A DNA stretch of 64,000 nucleotides, from contig NC_049991.1 in the NCBI RefSeq assembly GCF_000003815.2, forward strand, positions 19,894,674-19,958,673, read 5' to 3'. Both the position numbers and the translations under genes were made by a program. The notes below the pieces were generated by a model. It worked only from the letters and a program-made list of their open reading frames with translations. It was not told the origin of the DNA and did no database searches. This stretch comes from Branchiostoma floridae. Taxonomy: Eukaryota; Chordata; Leptocardii; Amphioxiformes; Branchiostomatidae. Positions 1-11,892 of this stretch are shown piece by piece (within the stretch, counting starts at the first letter, position 1; each line of letters starts with the position of its first letter).

Positions 1-119
1 ACTATCTTATGGCAGTAGGATCTGCTTGGAGATTGAGTGAAGGCAGACTGATGAAAGTTTATCCCAGTTCATTGAACCGATGTTTTATTTGCATAATCAT
101 GCCCGAAGACTAATTGCAC

Positions 120-355
120 GTAACGGTTCTTCCCCTTACCCAAGGGTTAACCTATATCCGTTGTCTTTTTAAAACAGTTTATTTAGGTATTTTGTATCAA
201 ATTTACGGACGATGGTTTCAAACTGCAATATTTTAAAATTTTCATATATGTTGCAATTTGAAAGCACCGCCAGTCGACTTGATATCTCTAAATACCCTGT
301 TTTATAAACAACGGATATAGGTTGCCCTTCAGATAAAGGTGAACTAGCGTTACAG
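120..355. repeat. Palindromic MITE of the TAACGCTAGTTCACC family, copy 1
   Basis: The right end carries the family terminus GGTGAACTAGCGTTA and the two halves are inverted (both contain the ATATCCGTTG block); the left 25 bases are diverged. Further copies: 18125-18255 (partial), 45597-45811, 49486-49710, 50498-50896 (interrupted) and 52899-53118. Non-coding and non-autonomous; superfamily not identified. Confidence 0.7.
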
Positions 356-678
356 CCTCTAAGTAAAAGCAAAATTTTCCAGCAAATGCCACTTATTCCT
401 AATCAATTGTTAATTATCTTGGCCAGTTTGTTTGTGAACCGCATAACCGTGGACACAGGAGCACAGGTTTCACCACATCTTTCAATGTGATGGAAAATCA
501 TGACAAAGACGGTCAAAGTAAATGTTAAGACAAACAAACAAGTGAACAAATAAAGTTATACATTTGTAAGAGGAAACTTTTCTCTACGTTATATAGCCTT
601 AGTCGTCATGACGTTTGTTGTTGTGACCACACTTGGTTGAATTTTCTAATTTTGAAGTGGCTGTTTACGGGTGTCTAA

Positions 679-1792
679 GGCCCCGGTCACAAGAATCGTA
701 CGATTGACTGCGATGGAGGTTTTATGCTTGGTATAAGTGCAGTACGTCGTAAGTCGGGGAAGAATCGGAAGCAATGGTTTAAATATATAAAGCCGTGGTC
801 ACAAGGATCGTAGCGCATCGTACGATGAGGTCATAAGAGTGTATCTGTGTCAATCGGAGGTAAATCATAGTAAATCGGGGAGCTTCCTATGACGAAAATA
901 GAGCTGAAATAGATTTTGAACATGTTCAAAGTTTCTCCATCGTCGTACGATTTTTATTGCCCCCATATCAGACTTCATTACGGCCATGTTTTCTTCTGAT
1001 GACTTCAAAGATCCATACATTTTTAGCACGTGGTCATGGTTTCAGTTTCCCCTGATATTGTCGATGTTGACGAAAAAGGAAACTATATCAGTCGCAACTG
1101 TTCACAATAGCAACTAGAGAACAGCGCGCCCGTAGAAGAGTCTGCATTCAAGGCAATGTTTTCCACGTGGTGGATTCAGTATCACACACAGGTGATGCAT
1201 GTATTTGCTTGATGGCTACATACTCGTGGGTTTATAATTAGATCAAATCTCATCACTCGCCGGTCTCTGGTCAGTTTACCATAACCGTAGCCATGGGGGA
1301 AAATCGAACAGAAAGGCAGGCTTATGATATAATGCTTATGATATGATTTTTGTCTGATGACATTTTTTCCTGATAGCATATCATCACAAAAAAGTAAAAT
1401 ATTATTTTTGAAAAAGCCTGACTCGTAGAGCCGGCGAGCAGGCCGAGATAATCATATAAGTACTTGTGCTTGATTTGAACCTTTGTTTGTAAGACTCATG
1501 TTGTTGTGGTTAACGTTTCTTTTGATTTGTTTTTAAAGTGAAAGACATTATATGAAGGTATTTAACAGCTAGGTCCACATTTGGTTGGTTAAAGAATCGC
1601 ACAAGTGGTCAGGCGGCTATTCAGAAGAGACACAAGTGAAAAATCGTACGACGCTGGAAAAATTTTGAACATCATCCGATGCTTTGCGATGGCTGATTTT
1701 GCTTACGATTTAGCTGCGATTCATTGCGATCATCGTGCGATATGCGGAATATGCCATCGCAAGGACGTCGTACGATTCTTGTGACCGGGGCT
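679..1792. mobile_element. Non-autonomous Harbinger-like DNA transposon, 1.1 kb
   Basis: Terminal inverted repeats begin GGCCCCGGTCACAAGAATCG on the left and, reverse complemented, AGCCCCGGTCACAAGAATCG on the right, and both continue for about 5 more bases. TAA flanks both ends (676-678 and 1793-1795), which suits the 3-bp target duplication of PIF/Harbinger. No ORF long enough for a transposase is present. Degenerate internal copies of the terminal motif occur near 792-830 and 1640-1760. Confidence 0.75.
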
Positions 1793-2482
1793 TAACGTTG
1801 CAATTTTATTCGCGTCGCTCAAAGACGTTGAAGATTTCACGAGTAGCTACTTAGTAGAGTAGTCAAGGATGACCATTGTATGGAGACAATGGCGTCACCC
1901 TGACCCAAATAGTTCTGTCGGCTGCAGTCACGTTAGTTTGGCCAAGGACGGGTTATGGGAGGACAAATTTGTCCGGTCAAAGTTCGAACAACGGGGGTTA
2001 CACATTTATTTGAAATACATGGAGCGGACGAAATCATAGAAGCTCAGTGCAACCCTGTTTTAGTAATGCTGGGGTCACATTTCTAAAGCAGGACCCGGTC
2101 GGGCAGTTTGCTTAAACGGAAATGTGGTGTGAAAGACTAAAAGACAAGTCGAAAAGACACACAAATCGTAAATCTTGATATGCATCTTACTTTCCTTTAT
2201 TTGAATTGCAACAGGTACAATACCATGTGGACACTATGCGGCTACCTAGCTGATATTGTGTCTCAAACAGCCCGGCCGGGTTCTGGTTTGGAAATGTGAC
2301 CAAAGCACACGTCTGTAACACTTTCGGCTGTAAGCCGTTTTTGGACGTTTTCGGCGGAGAATGACCTTGCTGACATGTATGAACCAGCTGACCTTGCCAA
2401 AGGTGACCTTGTTTATGTTGACCTTAGCAGAACACGTAAACACGTAAATCTCGGCTCCAGACAGACTGGAGAGGCGTCTGTA

Positions 2483-2733
2483 AAGGTGATATCTCACTGC
2501 ACCTGGGGCAACGGTGCGGCACTGCGGGGTTCGTTCACTGCGGCACTGTTGTGTTATTTTCGCCAATTTTCTTATAACGATAATTCAGATATAGCGTAAT
2601 ACGTAGAATTGTGACTCAAAATACACAGAACGCAAAGGAAATTCGTCCTTTATCGCTGAAATTCGTTGTGTCATCTTTCAAACCCCGCAGTGCCGCACCG
2701 GTGCCCCAAGTGCAGTGAGATACCACTTTAACT
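2483..2733. mobile_element. Palindromic inverted-repeat element, about 250 bp
   Basis: About 50-base arms (left TAAAGGTGATATCTCACTGC, right its near-perfect inverse) share the block GGTGCGGCACTGCGGGGTT. A half copy lies in the P450 at 8763-8910, directly before the exon at 8941. Small reading frames across it are fortuitous. Confidence 0.75.
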
Positions 2734-3027
2734 CTGTCAGTGAGTTCACCGCATTATCCAAGCAGATGTCAAGTTCTAGCTTGGTATTACGTAACATCGC
2801 CAGAAGGTTATGTTTTTACCTCCATGAGTAATGGAGGTATTGTTTTTTTTCTAATGTCTGTTGTGCGAAGGTTTCTGTATGTCTGTTTTTCCGGATGTAC
2901 TTGTGGTCAGCATAACTTAAGAACCTCTGGATGGATTATGATGATATTTCGCATTATGTTAGGTTAGGTCAATTTTTGCACCCCCCCATAATGCTGCAGC
3001 GGTTTTGCATCAATCAATCAACCAGCA

Positions 3028-3062
<35 letters not shown>

Positions 3063-3099
3063 GTCTGTTTTGCCGAACTTCTGTATATTTTGTCGGCAA

Positions 3100-5110
3100 G
3101 CAAAGATGTCTGTTGGAGGCCTGCAAGACCGGTCAACGAACCAGCTCTTGTGACCTTGACCATGACCTTGCCGTTGCGCTGAACTTGGGTTACATCATCC
3201 CACCGTCCGTCTGTCTGGCACATGTGACCGTTTAAACCGCAGATAACCAGAGACCTTAGGAGGTAACGCCAGTCTGGTAAGGTCTGGGCAACCGTAGAAT
3301 CATTCTCAGACTTCCAATTCCAGGTTTTCAAGCAATCAGGTCAATCAGGCATCTTTGAGATTTTCAACACGTCGAAATGTTACATGACACAGAGTTTACA
3401 GGTATCACTATAGATGACTATTTTTGTTTGAACCTTTATTTTATTCATTAGAAGCTCAAATCGGCCTGCAGGCCGCTTTTCATTGAGGTCATGAAGGAGG
3501 TAAGGGGTCAGATAGAATATGACAGCTCTTGTGAGTGTTACCACGACGTTGCCCTTCACATTGAACTTGGTTTACGTAATCTCATCGCCATCCGTCCGTC
3601 TGTCTGTCTGCCACATGTGATCGTTTGACCCCCTGACAATCTTATACCTTGAGAAGCGACGCCAGTCTGGAAGGGTCTTGACCGCCATAGGATTATTATA
3701 TGAATGATATCAACGGTTTCGACGTTCATATTTATAAACATAGATTATAACTCCTGATACAGGCATCAGTATAACCGATTGAGAAAGGTCTACAAGTTTG
3801 ACATTATAAGCGACATTGACAATAACCCTAGCTCCAAAATCAAAGGTGCCTGCTGAAAGCTTGCAAGGCCATCTTTTGACCCTTACCATGACGTTATCCT
3901 TCTCCTTGAACTTGAGTTACATCATCTGTCTGCCACATGTGACCGTTTACCTCTCTGATAACCTTGAGATGGAACACAAGCCTGGAAAGGTCTAGGTCAC
4001 TGAAGGATCATTTTAGGATGATATTGAATAATTCCTCTTCCTGATTTTTAAGCATTCAGATTTGGCTTCAAGACGTTCAAATTTTCCAAGGTATACTTTT
4101 TGTAGGACTCTTGAAAGTACGTAAATTTGACAATATCATCGACATCGACATTATAGCTTTAGTGCATGCTGTAATTTCTGGAAGGTCGGTTACAAGACTA
4201 GGCTGTCGGCAAGGAAGATGTTGTGATTGATGATTCACCATGACGTTTTTTCTTCGCCTTAAACTTGACTTAGTTGCATCATCTGCCTGGATCTGCCACA
4301 TGTGACCGTTTAACTCTCCGATAACCTTGAGCTTCGTCGTAGGATCATTGTCGTATGGTATTGAATTTTTCCACATTCAAATCTTTAAACATCCAAACTT
4401 CGCTTCAAGACGACGAAATGTTTAATGACACAGAGTTTTCAGGTATTCCCTTTCCTAACAATGGAAAGTCTGCAATAAAATATCAGGAACATTACCAATA
4501 AACTTAGTGCACGCTGTCATTGCCTGGGGTTGCAATGTCAGACTGTCGGCAATGAAGATGTTGTGATTGATGATTCACTATGACGTTTTTTCTTCGCCTT
4601 AAACTTGACTTAGTTACATCATCTGCCTGGATCTGCCACATGTGACCGTTTATCTCTCCGATAACCTTAACCCTTGAGATGTAACGCCAGTTTGGAAAGG
4701 TTCTGGACAGCCGTGGGATCATTTTAGGATGATATCAAAGATTACTGATTTTCAAACATTGAAATATTATTTTATCAAGACAACGAAATGTTTCATGACA
4801 GGTATACAGGTGTAAGTTTCCAGGTATACGTTTTGCTGACTATGGAAAGTCTACAACTTCAACATCGCCAACAACCTTAGCTTTAAATCAAAGGTGTTTG
4901 CTTGGGACTTGCAAGACCAGGCAGTCGACAAACCAGCTTTAACTAGTGACCTGTAGCATGACGTTGTCCTTCGCATTGAACTTGAACTTGGCTTGCATCA
5001 TCTCACCGCAGTCTGTCCGTCTGTTTGCCACATGTCACCGTTTACCCCCCAGCTCAGCCTGATACCTTAATGCCGCCAGTCTGGAAAGTTCCGGCCGCTG
5101 TAAGATGATC
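3100..5110. repeat. Tandem array, six diverged copies of a 320-390 bp unit
   Basis: The anchor CACATGTGACCGTTT (or a close variant) recurs at 3219, 3612, 3934, 4297, 4637 and 5029, spacings 393, 322, 363, 340 and 392. Each unit also has a 'CGCCAGTCTGGAAAGG'-type block and a 'CGACGAAATGTTTCATGACA'-type block in the same order. The copies differ by many substitutions and indels, so the array is old. No coding potential seen. Confidence 0.8.
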
Positions 5111-5230
5111 ATTTAGATGGTGTGCGTTTCTGAATAAAGAGACTCTTCACCACAAACCATGGTTTGTTTACACCGACTGTCACCTTCCTCAGGGTCGGTG
5201 TACATAAAGTAAGGATTGTGAAAAGCGAGT

Positions 5231-5542
5231 CAGTGACGTATCAACGTGATGAAGCTATTCACGGATGTATACGTTTGGTATCAGTGAATACCCTGTTCTA
5301 AACACAGTGTCAGTGGACATAGGTTACCCCGCATCAGTGACGTATCAACCTGATGAAGCTATTCACGGATATATACGTTTGGTATCAGTGAATACCCTGT
5401 TCTAAACACAGTGTCAGTGGACATAGGTTACCCCGCGTCAGTGACGTATCAACCTGATGAAGCTATTCACGGATGTATACGTTTGGTATCAGTGAATACC
5501 CTGTTTTAAACACAGTGTCCGTGGACATAGGTTACCCCGCGG
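5231..5542. repeat. Tandem repeat, three copies of 104 bp
   Basis: Units begin CAGTGACGTATCAAC at 5231, 5335 and 5439, exactly 104 bases apart and nearly identical. Each ends with an ATAGGTTACCCCGC block that is shared with the ends of the TAACGCTAGTTCACC-type MITEs, so the array probably amplified from part of one of those. Confidence 0.9.
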
Positions 5543-5939
5543 ATAAAGGTGAAAGGGCATTATAAAGGACGCATGTTTGGGCACCAGGTGGGCAGTTATA
5601 ATTTGAATTCACTATCTATTTCTTATCAGTAGAATTATTCCGAGCATCTTCTGAACCTTGTTTACTTTAGGAAACTAACTTGAACATGTTCAAGGAAAGG
5701 AGAGTGGCAGATTTCAGACAAACCTACCAAGGTTGCAAAGACCGCAGAAAATGACGACTGGAAAGCGACACCATGCGACAGCATGAAGTTTTGCAAAAGC
5801 TTTAATTCAAATTTTTAATTCAATGTTAGACGCATATCAATTACCAGATGAGATGAGTGTCAACGACGGTGATTTTTTGTTTCTTTGAACCTTTGTTAAT
5901 TTTGAGGAACGTTTTGTTTAAACTTTATCTTTACCGTAG

Positions 5940-8900
5940 GACTGGTGTTCAGGGCTTTCGGGAAGAGCCTGATGGAGCAGCGGAAGTTTGCGATGGTGGT
6001 TTTTCGGGACATACTCTCAAGACCCCGCACGGAGTCCATGATGATCCGGGAGGCCCAAACTCTCGCCTCAACTCTCGCGCAGAAGGCGGGCCGACCCACG
6101 AGAGTCCACGATAACATCGGGTTATCCCTGCTGAACGTCACGTGTTCGCTGTGCTTCGGCAGGAGGTTCGAGACGAGCGATCCAAGGTTCATTTTCTAAA
6201 CAACATAAGTATATATCAACATGTATGCACAATATATATCAACATGCATGCACAATGAATTACAAAAGTTGTGAATATCGTTAAAGAGGTTCATCAGTCA
6301 CGTATGTATACAGTTACTACGGTGAATGTTTTAAAGGTAAGGACCTAGGTACATACCTCAAAACAGGGAGGTTAAAACCTCCTTGCTCAAAATTTTCGAT
6401 GTCTGACAGCACATCTTGGTCACGGAGAATGACCTAGTGTCAATCTCGCGAGAGAACACGAGACTAGGTCAGGCTTGCGTAGATCATCTTCCCCCTTCCC
6501 CGCCTCCTTGCGGAGTAGTGGTAGGTATGACTTGGGCAGCTCCCAATCCTCATTTCCGTTCAGCTTCGCCCCCTAGTAGATGGATGTGGATGGCCTCCTT
6601 AACCTTACAGTGTGCTTTGCATGCTAAAGAATTGTTCAACCATTGTAGAATATTTCACACCGGTACTTTCTTACCATTCTCTACGATACCAGGTTCTGGG
6701 GGTTCGTCCATTCGTTGGACATGTTCGCCAAAAACGCCGCCTGCTGTCAACTCTTCAACATCTGCCCCTCCCTCGCCAGGGTTCCCAAAATCAACACGCC
6801 GGCAGTCAGGGTTCAAACCGGCATCAGAGAGGTATGTTCATCACTAAAGATAAGGGCACAACCCGCCGTACGCTACAAATACGTGCTATCTACGTGCCAA
6901 AACGTGGGCAATCTTTTGGGATCCGTAAGTGGTACCTACCGCCTCCGTACGAACCCGTAGGGAATCAGACGGACTTTAGAGCTCACAGACACGCCGAACT
7001 TTACGTGTGCAGGCAAAACTTTGTGTGCCATCGGGCTGCGGATTCACCCCCACCCGTACGTGCCAGTACGGGCGACGCGCCTGCCCTGTACAGCCTGAAC
7101 GTTTCAAAGTCAGAAGTACGTGGTGGACGTGACCTCCAAAAAAAAAAAAAAAAACGTACGGACAAATCGCACGTACGGCGAGTTGTGCCCTTAGCTTAAG
7201 AAGTTTATCTTTTTTTTGGTAGCGCTTCTACGTTTGTAGATAATTCAGGTTGATAATTACTCTTATAGTAAAGTATAGACAATGGGGGATACAAACTGAG
7301 CAACGTTTGGGACGGCATTCTCGCTTCTGCAGCGCCACCTACATCGGCTATACGTAGCAGCAAGAAGCAGATCCAGGCATCCAATCTAACCCTGATGATG
7401 GTGCCTGGTTGATATTTAGTATGTATGTAGGTCCTGAGGAGACCTTGAAATGGTTTTCTGGCCTCCCTTGCAGGTTGTTACGGTGCTGCTGTGGAACTTC
7501 CGGCTTTGAAAGCTCGAGTTGAGTAATTCTAAGTGGTAGGTAGCTATTAGGACATAGAGTAAATGTGGTAGAGTTGGACCCCTTATCGGCCTTTTTGGAA
7601 CAGCAGGTGCTGGTTTTCTTTCAGACTTTGATAGAGAATAACTCAAGAGGGGATTGAGGGATGGATATGATATTTTGTAGGTGAAATCTCGGATCTCCGA
7701 CTTCTTTTTTTTCTAATATGCTAAAAACAAACGAATAAACCGCTGCAGGTGAAGGAATTTGTCCGGTCGGAGACTGAAGGTCACAAGGTCAAGTTCGACA
7801 GGGAGAACATCCGGGACATTATAGATGCCTTCGTTCTGGAGATGGAGTCGCGCAGGCGCAGTGGCCGGGATCTTGGCAGTTTCACCGAAAGGGAGATGGA
7901 GCAGGTAATATAAAACGAATCAATCAATCAATCAATCGATGGATTGGTCAATTAACCAGCCAATCAATTAGTTAATCAAACGTTTTTTTCTTTTTTCTAG
8001 GGTTACTATTTAATCTACTCACTCCTTTATAAAAGATGCAGACCACTAAGAACTAAATTAAAAACTAAATTAATGCTTAATGTTTCAAATCTACTTTACT
8101 TAGATCTATAAGAAACATATAATATCGTGAATGTCTGCCTTTTTCCGTTCTTCCCAAGCTCTCTTTCGTCCAGCAAAGAGGTTTACAAAATAGATATGCA
8201 TTAATTTTCAATATCTTTAAAGATGACGTGGCCCCCCTTGCTCCCAGCACTAATAGTCGTCTGGATGGTGTTCCTCTTAACATCATACCCGAACATCCAG
8301 GCCCGCATTGCAAGTCACTACACGCGTTACTCAAGGTACGCTACTAAAGGCTTTAACATGTCCTCCTTCCTACAGGTGATATTTGACCTGTTCTTCACGG
8401 GAGCAGAGACCAGCTCGACGTGCCTGCGGTGGGCGGTGTTCCTCATGGCGGTGTACCCTGACGTCCAGGTCCGCATGGCTAGTCACTACTAAAGATTCTA
8501 GCGTTTCTTCCTCCCTACAGGTTATATTTGACCTGTTCTTCACGGGAGCCGAGACCAGCTCGACGTGCCTGCGGTGGGCCGTGTTCCTCATGGCGGTGTA
8601 CCCCGACGTCCAGGCCCGCATCCACCGCGAGCTCGACACGGTGCTGGGGCCAGACGGGGAGGTCACCCTGGACAAGCGCGCCGCACTGCCGTTCCTGGAC
8701 GCCACCATTAGCGAGGTGTATTATCTTAATTCATTTTTCGCCACTATGTGATAGTTGGTTAAGGTGGTATCTCACTGCCCTTGGGGTACCAGTGCAGCAC
8801 TGCGGGGTTCGTTCACTGCGGCACTGTTTTGTTATTTTCTCGAATTTTTCATAATTGAGATATTGTGTAATACGTAAAAGTATGGCTTAGAAGACAACAA

Positions 8901-10381
8901 AAATACAGAAAACGTGACTCTCTCCCTCCTCCCTTGCCAGGTGCTGCGGTTCCGTCCGGCGGCGCCTTTCATGTACAGGTGTGCCACCAAGGACTCCAAG
9001 CTACGGGATTACTTCATACCTGCCGACACGCAGGTAGGAGATAGTCAAGCACATTTCAGTCTGGGTTCGAATTCACTAGCAATTAAGTCACAGAAGCCCA
9101 AAATATACATTTTGGTATGAAAATTGTCTAGGAATGTCATAAAATCGATTCTGAGAAGGAATCGAAATATCCCCGTATATACACTTATACATACACAATA
9201 TGTGACAATACCCTAATAGAATATGTTCAACCACATGGGTGCCAAATTTCGGGAAAGACATTATATTTATAAGTTTTGATCCAACGAAAGGAGAATGCTC
9301 CGTACGATTTTTTTTTGACCGTCGCTCTTGGTCCTGGTCCTCTGTGATGTTCCAGACAGCCTGAACACGTGTCTAGCCGAATTCGAACCTTGTTCGACGG
9401 TGTTCGATCTGCCGCATTTCGAACTGAACCCGTATTCTATTTGGGGTCATCCGTGGTCATTGCAGATTTTCACAGCCCTTTCCCCAGTGCCTTGCATCAG
9501 ACAAACAAAAATGTTTTTTTTTCCACATATATAAGCATTTTCTTTGCCGAACGTGCCTAGTAACGGGAAAGAATAACCTAGCAACCGACCGCCGTGGAAA
9601 TCCTGTCTTTAATTTTCTGCTTATGATTTTTCTGCCACATCGCAGGTGTTGGTGAACCTGTGGTCTATTCACATGGACCCGAAGCACTGGCAGAATCCGG
9701 ACCAGTTCAACCCGGACCGGTTTCTGAATTCGGAAGGGACCGTGAAAATTCCGGAAGCGTTCAAGGCATTCGGACTTGGTAAGAGTATCGGATTTGCTGT
9801 GCGATGGGCTTACGACAATCTGAAACAAACAAACCTACATTTCCTCCACAAAACGTTTTTCCGATTAAACCACGTGCACTCAGACCAATCTAACGTTATA
9901 CTGTACATGTTGCTTTCAATCTGTTACTTGATAGTTACCTGCACATGGACTAGACATCTGACCCAAAGTTCCTAAACTATACATCAAGTTTAATCTATGT
10001 CCTTCTCAAGAAGGTTTGTCTTTATGTTGTTTCAGTTGAGTTAATAATGTGGTTTCAAACTGTAATATTCATTGAAAGTTGAATGTCCATTTGGAACCAT
10101 AGGCTACACGTGGTAACGAATATGCGGCGATATATTGGCATTGTTTAGGTCAAATATCTATAATGATTTATTTCAAAACTGTCTTCCGTTCCACCCTAGG
10201 CCGCCGACTGTGCTTTGGTGAACAGATGGCCCGAATGGAGATGTTCCTGTTCTTCGCTATCCTCATGCAGCACTTCACCTTCAAGCTGCCAGAGGGCGCT
10301 CCCGTACCGAACACGATTGGCGTGTTCGCTCTGACGCTCTCACCACCTCCTCACGAGCTCTGCATTTTCAAGCGACACTGA
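5940..10381 (+). CDS. CYP2-like: Cytochrome P450, CYP2-clan type, 5'-partial (seven exons)
   Basis: Haem-thiolate monooxygenase, expected to be an ER-membrane enzyme that oxidises lipophilic substrates with electrons from P450 reductase. Exons, all AG/GT bounded and in frame: 5940-6186, 6693-6831, 7749-7904, 8521-8715, 8941-9033, 9646-9778, 10200-10381 (stop TGA 10379-10381). They give 380 residues against roughly 490-500 for the family, so about 110-120 N-terminal residues (membrane anchor, proline hinge) are missing; I found no such exon in 1-5939, so it probably lies upstream of the window. Visible motifs: I-helix GAETSST (exon at 8521), ExxR as EVLR across the 8715/8941 junction, NPDRF, and the haem loop FGLGRRLCFG across 9778/10200 with its Cys ligand. 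The final exon has 182 coding bases, the usual size of the last CYP2 exon. Oddity: the C-helix WxxxR position reads LMEQR, so the tryptophan is replaced. CYP2 clan is secure; the subfamily is not. Confidence 0.92.
6851..7193. mobile_element. CpG-rich inverted-repeat element in the P450 intron
   Basis: Terminal inverted repeats TAAGGGCACAACCCGCCGTA (left) and the same with one change (right, inverted). It starts 19 bases past the donor of the exon ending at 6831. The interior is rich in ACGTGC/CGTACG words and a poly-A run. No clear target duplication, so superfamily is not assigned. Confidence 0.75.
8240..8520 (+). repeat. Two partial tandem copies of the P450 I-helix exon
   Basis: Upstream of the real exon (8521-8715) are two incomplete copies. 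The nearer one (8377-8478 plus about 42 bases of intron-like sequence ending in CTACAG at 8520) repeats the first 102 exon bases including its own acceptor, then breaks into sequence reading ASHY and a stop. The farther one (about 8240-8350) is older and recognisable only from its end (YPNIQARIASHY). Both copies switch to the same intron-like tail, so the repeat unit is about 144 bp. Comparing the nearer copy with the real exon, four of five differences are at synonymous third positions. Only the 8521 copy continues into the exon 3' part, so it is the one taken as coding. Confidence 0.85.
8763..8910. repeat. Half copy of the 2483-2733 palindromic element
   Basis: Shares GGTATCTCACTGCCCTTGGG and the GCACTGCGGGGTTCGTTCAC block with the left arm of the element at 2483-2733. 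It ends about 30 bases before the acceptor of the P450 exon at 8941. Confidence 0.75.
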
Positions 10382-11879
10382 AAGAGTAAAAGAGGAATGG
10401 AACTGAGTTTGTTTTAATTACAAGTATATGATTTTTTTGCAAAAGAATATGTTGATCCCTCAACATTTTATGTCTATATATATTTTCTTCTCGTGTTATC
10501 ACTACACTCTTCCGCAACTGTTACCGTAACAGTACTATCGCACGCCTTTCCTCTGGGGGTCAGAGCTTCCAGATATTCCTTGGTGTATGGTTCGGACAAG
10601 AGAGGGCAGACAAGAAGGTGTTTCATACATGATATAGACGTGTTAAGGAGGCTAAGAAAATGTTAAGAGGCTATATCACAATACCAGAGAAGAGAAGAAA
10701 AGAGAGACGAAAAAGGAGATGCTTTTCAAAGAGAAAGTTAAGCTATAATAGGGATATGCGATATCAATGCAACTGGATATACATATCCATAGTCTTGTTT
10801 AGGTAAATATATGTATATTTATATATGTCATGTACTATTATTATTTCATCAATATGAATTTATCACGATCGATATAAAAGAACGGGACCTATGACCCACT
10901 GCTGACGTCACATGTCCGTATAAGGTCACGTACAGGGCATGGAGTGGAGTTAGAATATAGGGGATGAAAAAGACCGAAAATTTAGTGGGGAATTCGGTAA
11001 GTCGTAGTTTTGTTGTGTCGTATCAAGATTGTTTGAAGCATGTTTTATACGTATCATAGTCATGCACTGTATTAAGGACATATACACATGTATTAGTATT
11101 CTTGTGCAGGTAAGAAATAACGCGTTATTCGTTAAATAACGCTTTAGGACTGGTGTATTATCGATTTTGCCTTACGATACAACCTTTCGTCATTCATATA
11201 TTTATATATGTTAAGGTTCAACGTATATCGAGATATATGTACGATATTATTCTTTTACTATAAAACATATATATGTACGTTATATCCTTTATATTCATAC
11301 TTGACGAAACGAGAATTTCAGCCGTCGTCTTGAAAAACTTGAAAGTTTGATGTACTTTGCACAGTAAACCGTGCATTATGGGATTATAAAATTACCTACA
11401 CAAGAATTGTACACAGGGAAACACGCGTTACACGTTTGATGGTGAGAAGTACTAGTAGTGATTTGTGACAAGTGCAGCGATTAATTATATTGTTATTTGC
11501 TGTGCGATTTTATGGTAAAATGACTTGAGAGAATGAAAAGTCGAAACATAATTTTTGTTGTATTTAGATTGCCGAAATTGACCTGATGTTTTTAAAATCG
11601 CCAAGCAGATATATCGTTTAAGCTTACTTCGTTTGCGTTTTCTATGTTTGTTTTTTCAAGATCACGAAACGGAAAGAATTTTAAATTGATATATTTTCTG
11701 TCTGGAAACATCAAAACAACAATGTCAATTAAATAAAAAAGGCGAAGAAAAATCTCTTGTTCTAGTTGTATATTAAGGTTGAAATAGAACTCTTACCTAG
11801 CCTTTATGATACCACAGTTGTCATGCTCACCTGTAAGGTAGATATCTCCTGTCGTCATCTTCTGCTTACAAAACACCCC

Positions 11880-11892
11880 GTTACCTAGCAAC
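11880..11892 (+). promoter_or_regulatory. X-box-like RFX motif, distal
   Basis: GTTACCTAGCAAC fits GTNRCC-N(0-3)-RGYAAC exactly with a one-base spacer. It is about 1.6 kb upstream of the dynein start codon and 1.5 kb downstream of the P450 stop. A weaker relative (ATAACCTAGCAAC) occurs at about 9577-9589 inside the P450. Regulatory role for the dynein gene is inference. Confidence 0.4.

Larger units (their letters stand above)
1..5939. other. Repeat-rich 5' flank without a recognised gene
   Basis: No convincing exon was found here. It contains the Harbinger-like element 679-1792, palindromic repeats at about 120-355 and 2483-2733, a (TCAA)n run at 3007-3061, the six-copy array of 3100-5110 and the 104-bp array 5231-5542. 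Bases 1-35 match the right arm of the foldback at 18797-18962. I saw nothing assignable in 360-675, 1796-2480 and 5545-5939. The missing P450 N-terminal exon could be upstream of position 1. Confidence 0.6.

Noticed and set aside
3007-3061. CRISPR-like short repeats
   Set aside because: Pure 4-bp microsatellite without spacers, in a eukaryotic genome.
2931-3235. Open frames with repeated NQSI residues
   Set aside because: Translation of the (TCAA)n simple repeat; the same happens at 33540-33745 and 43258-43312.
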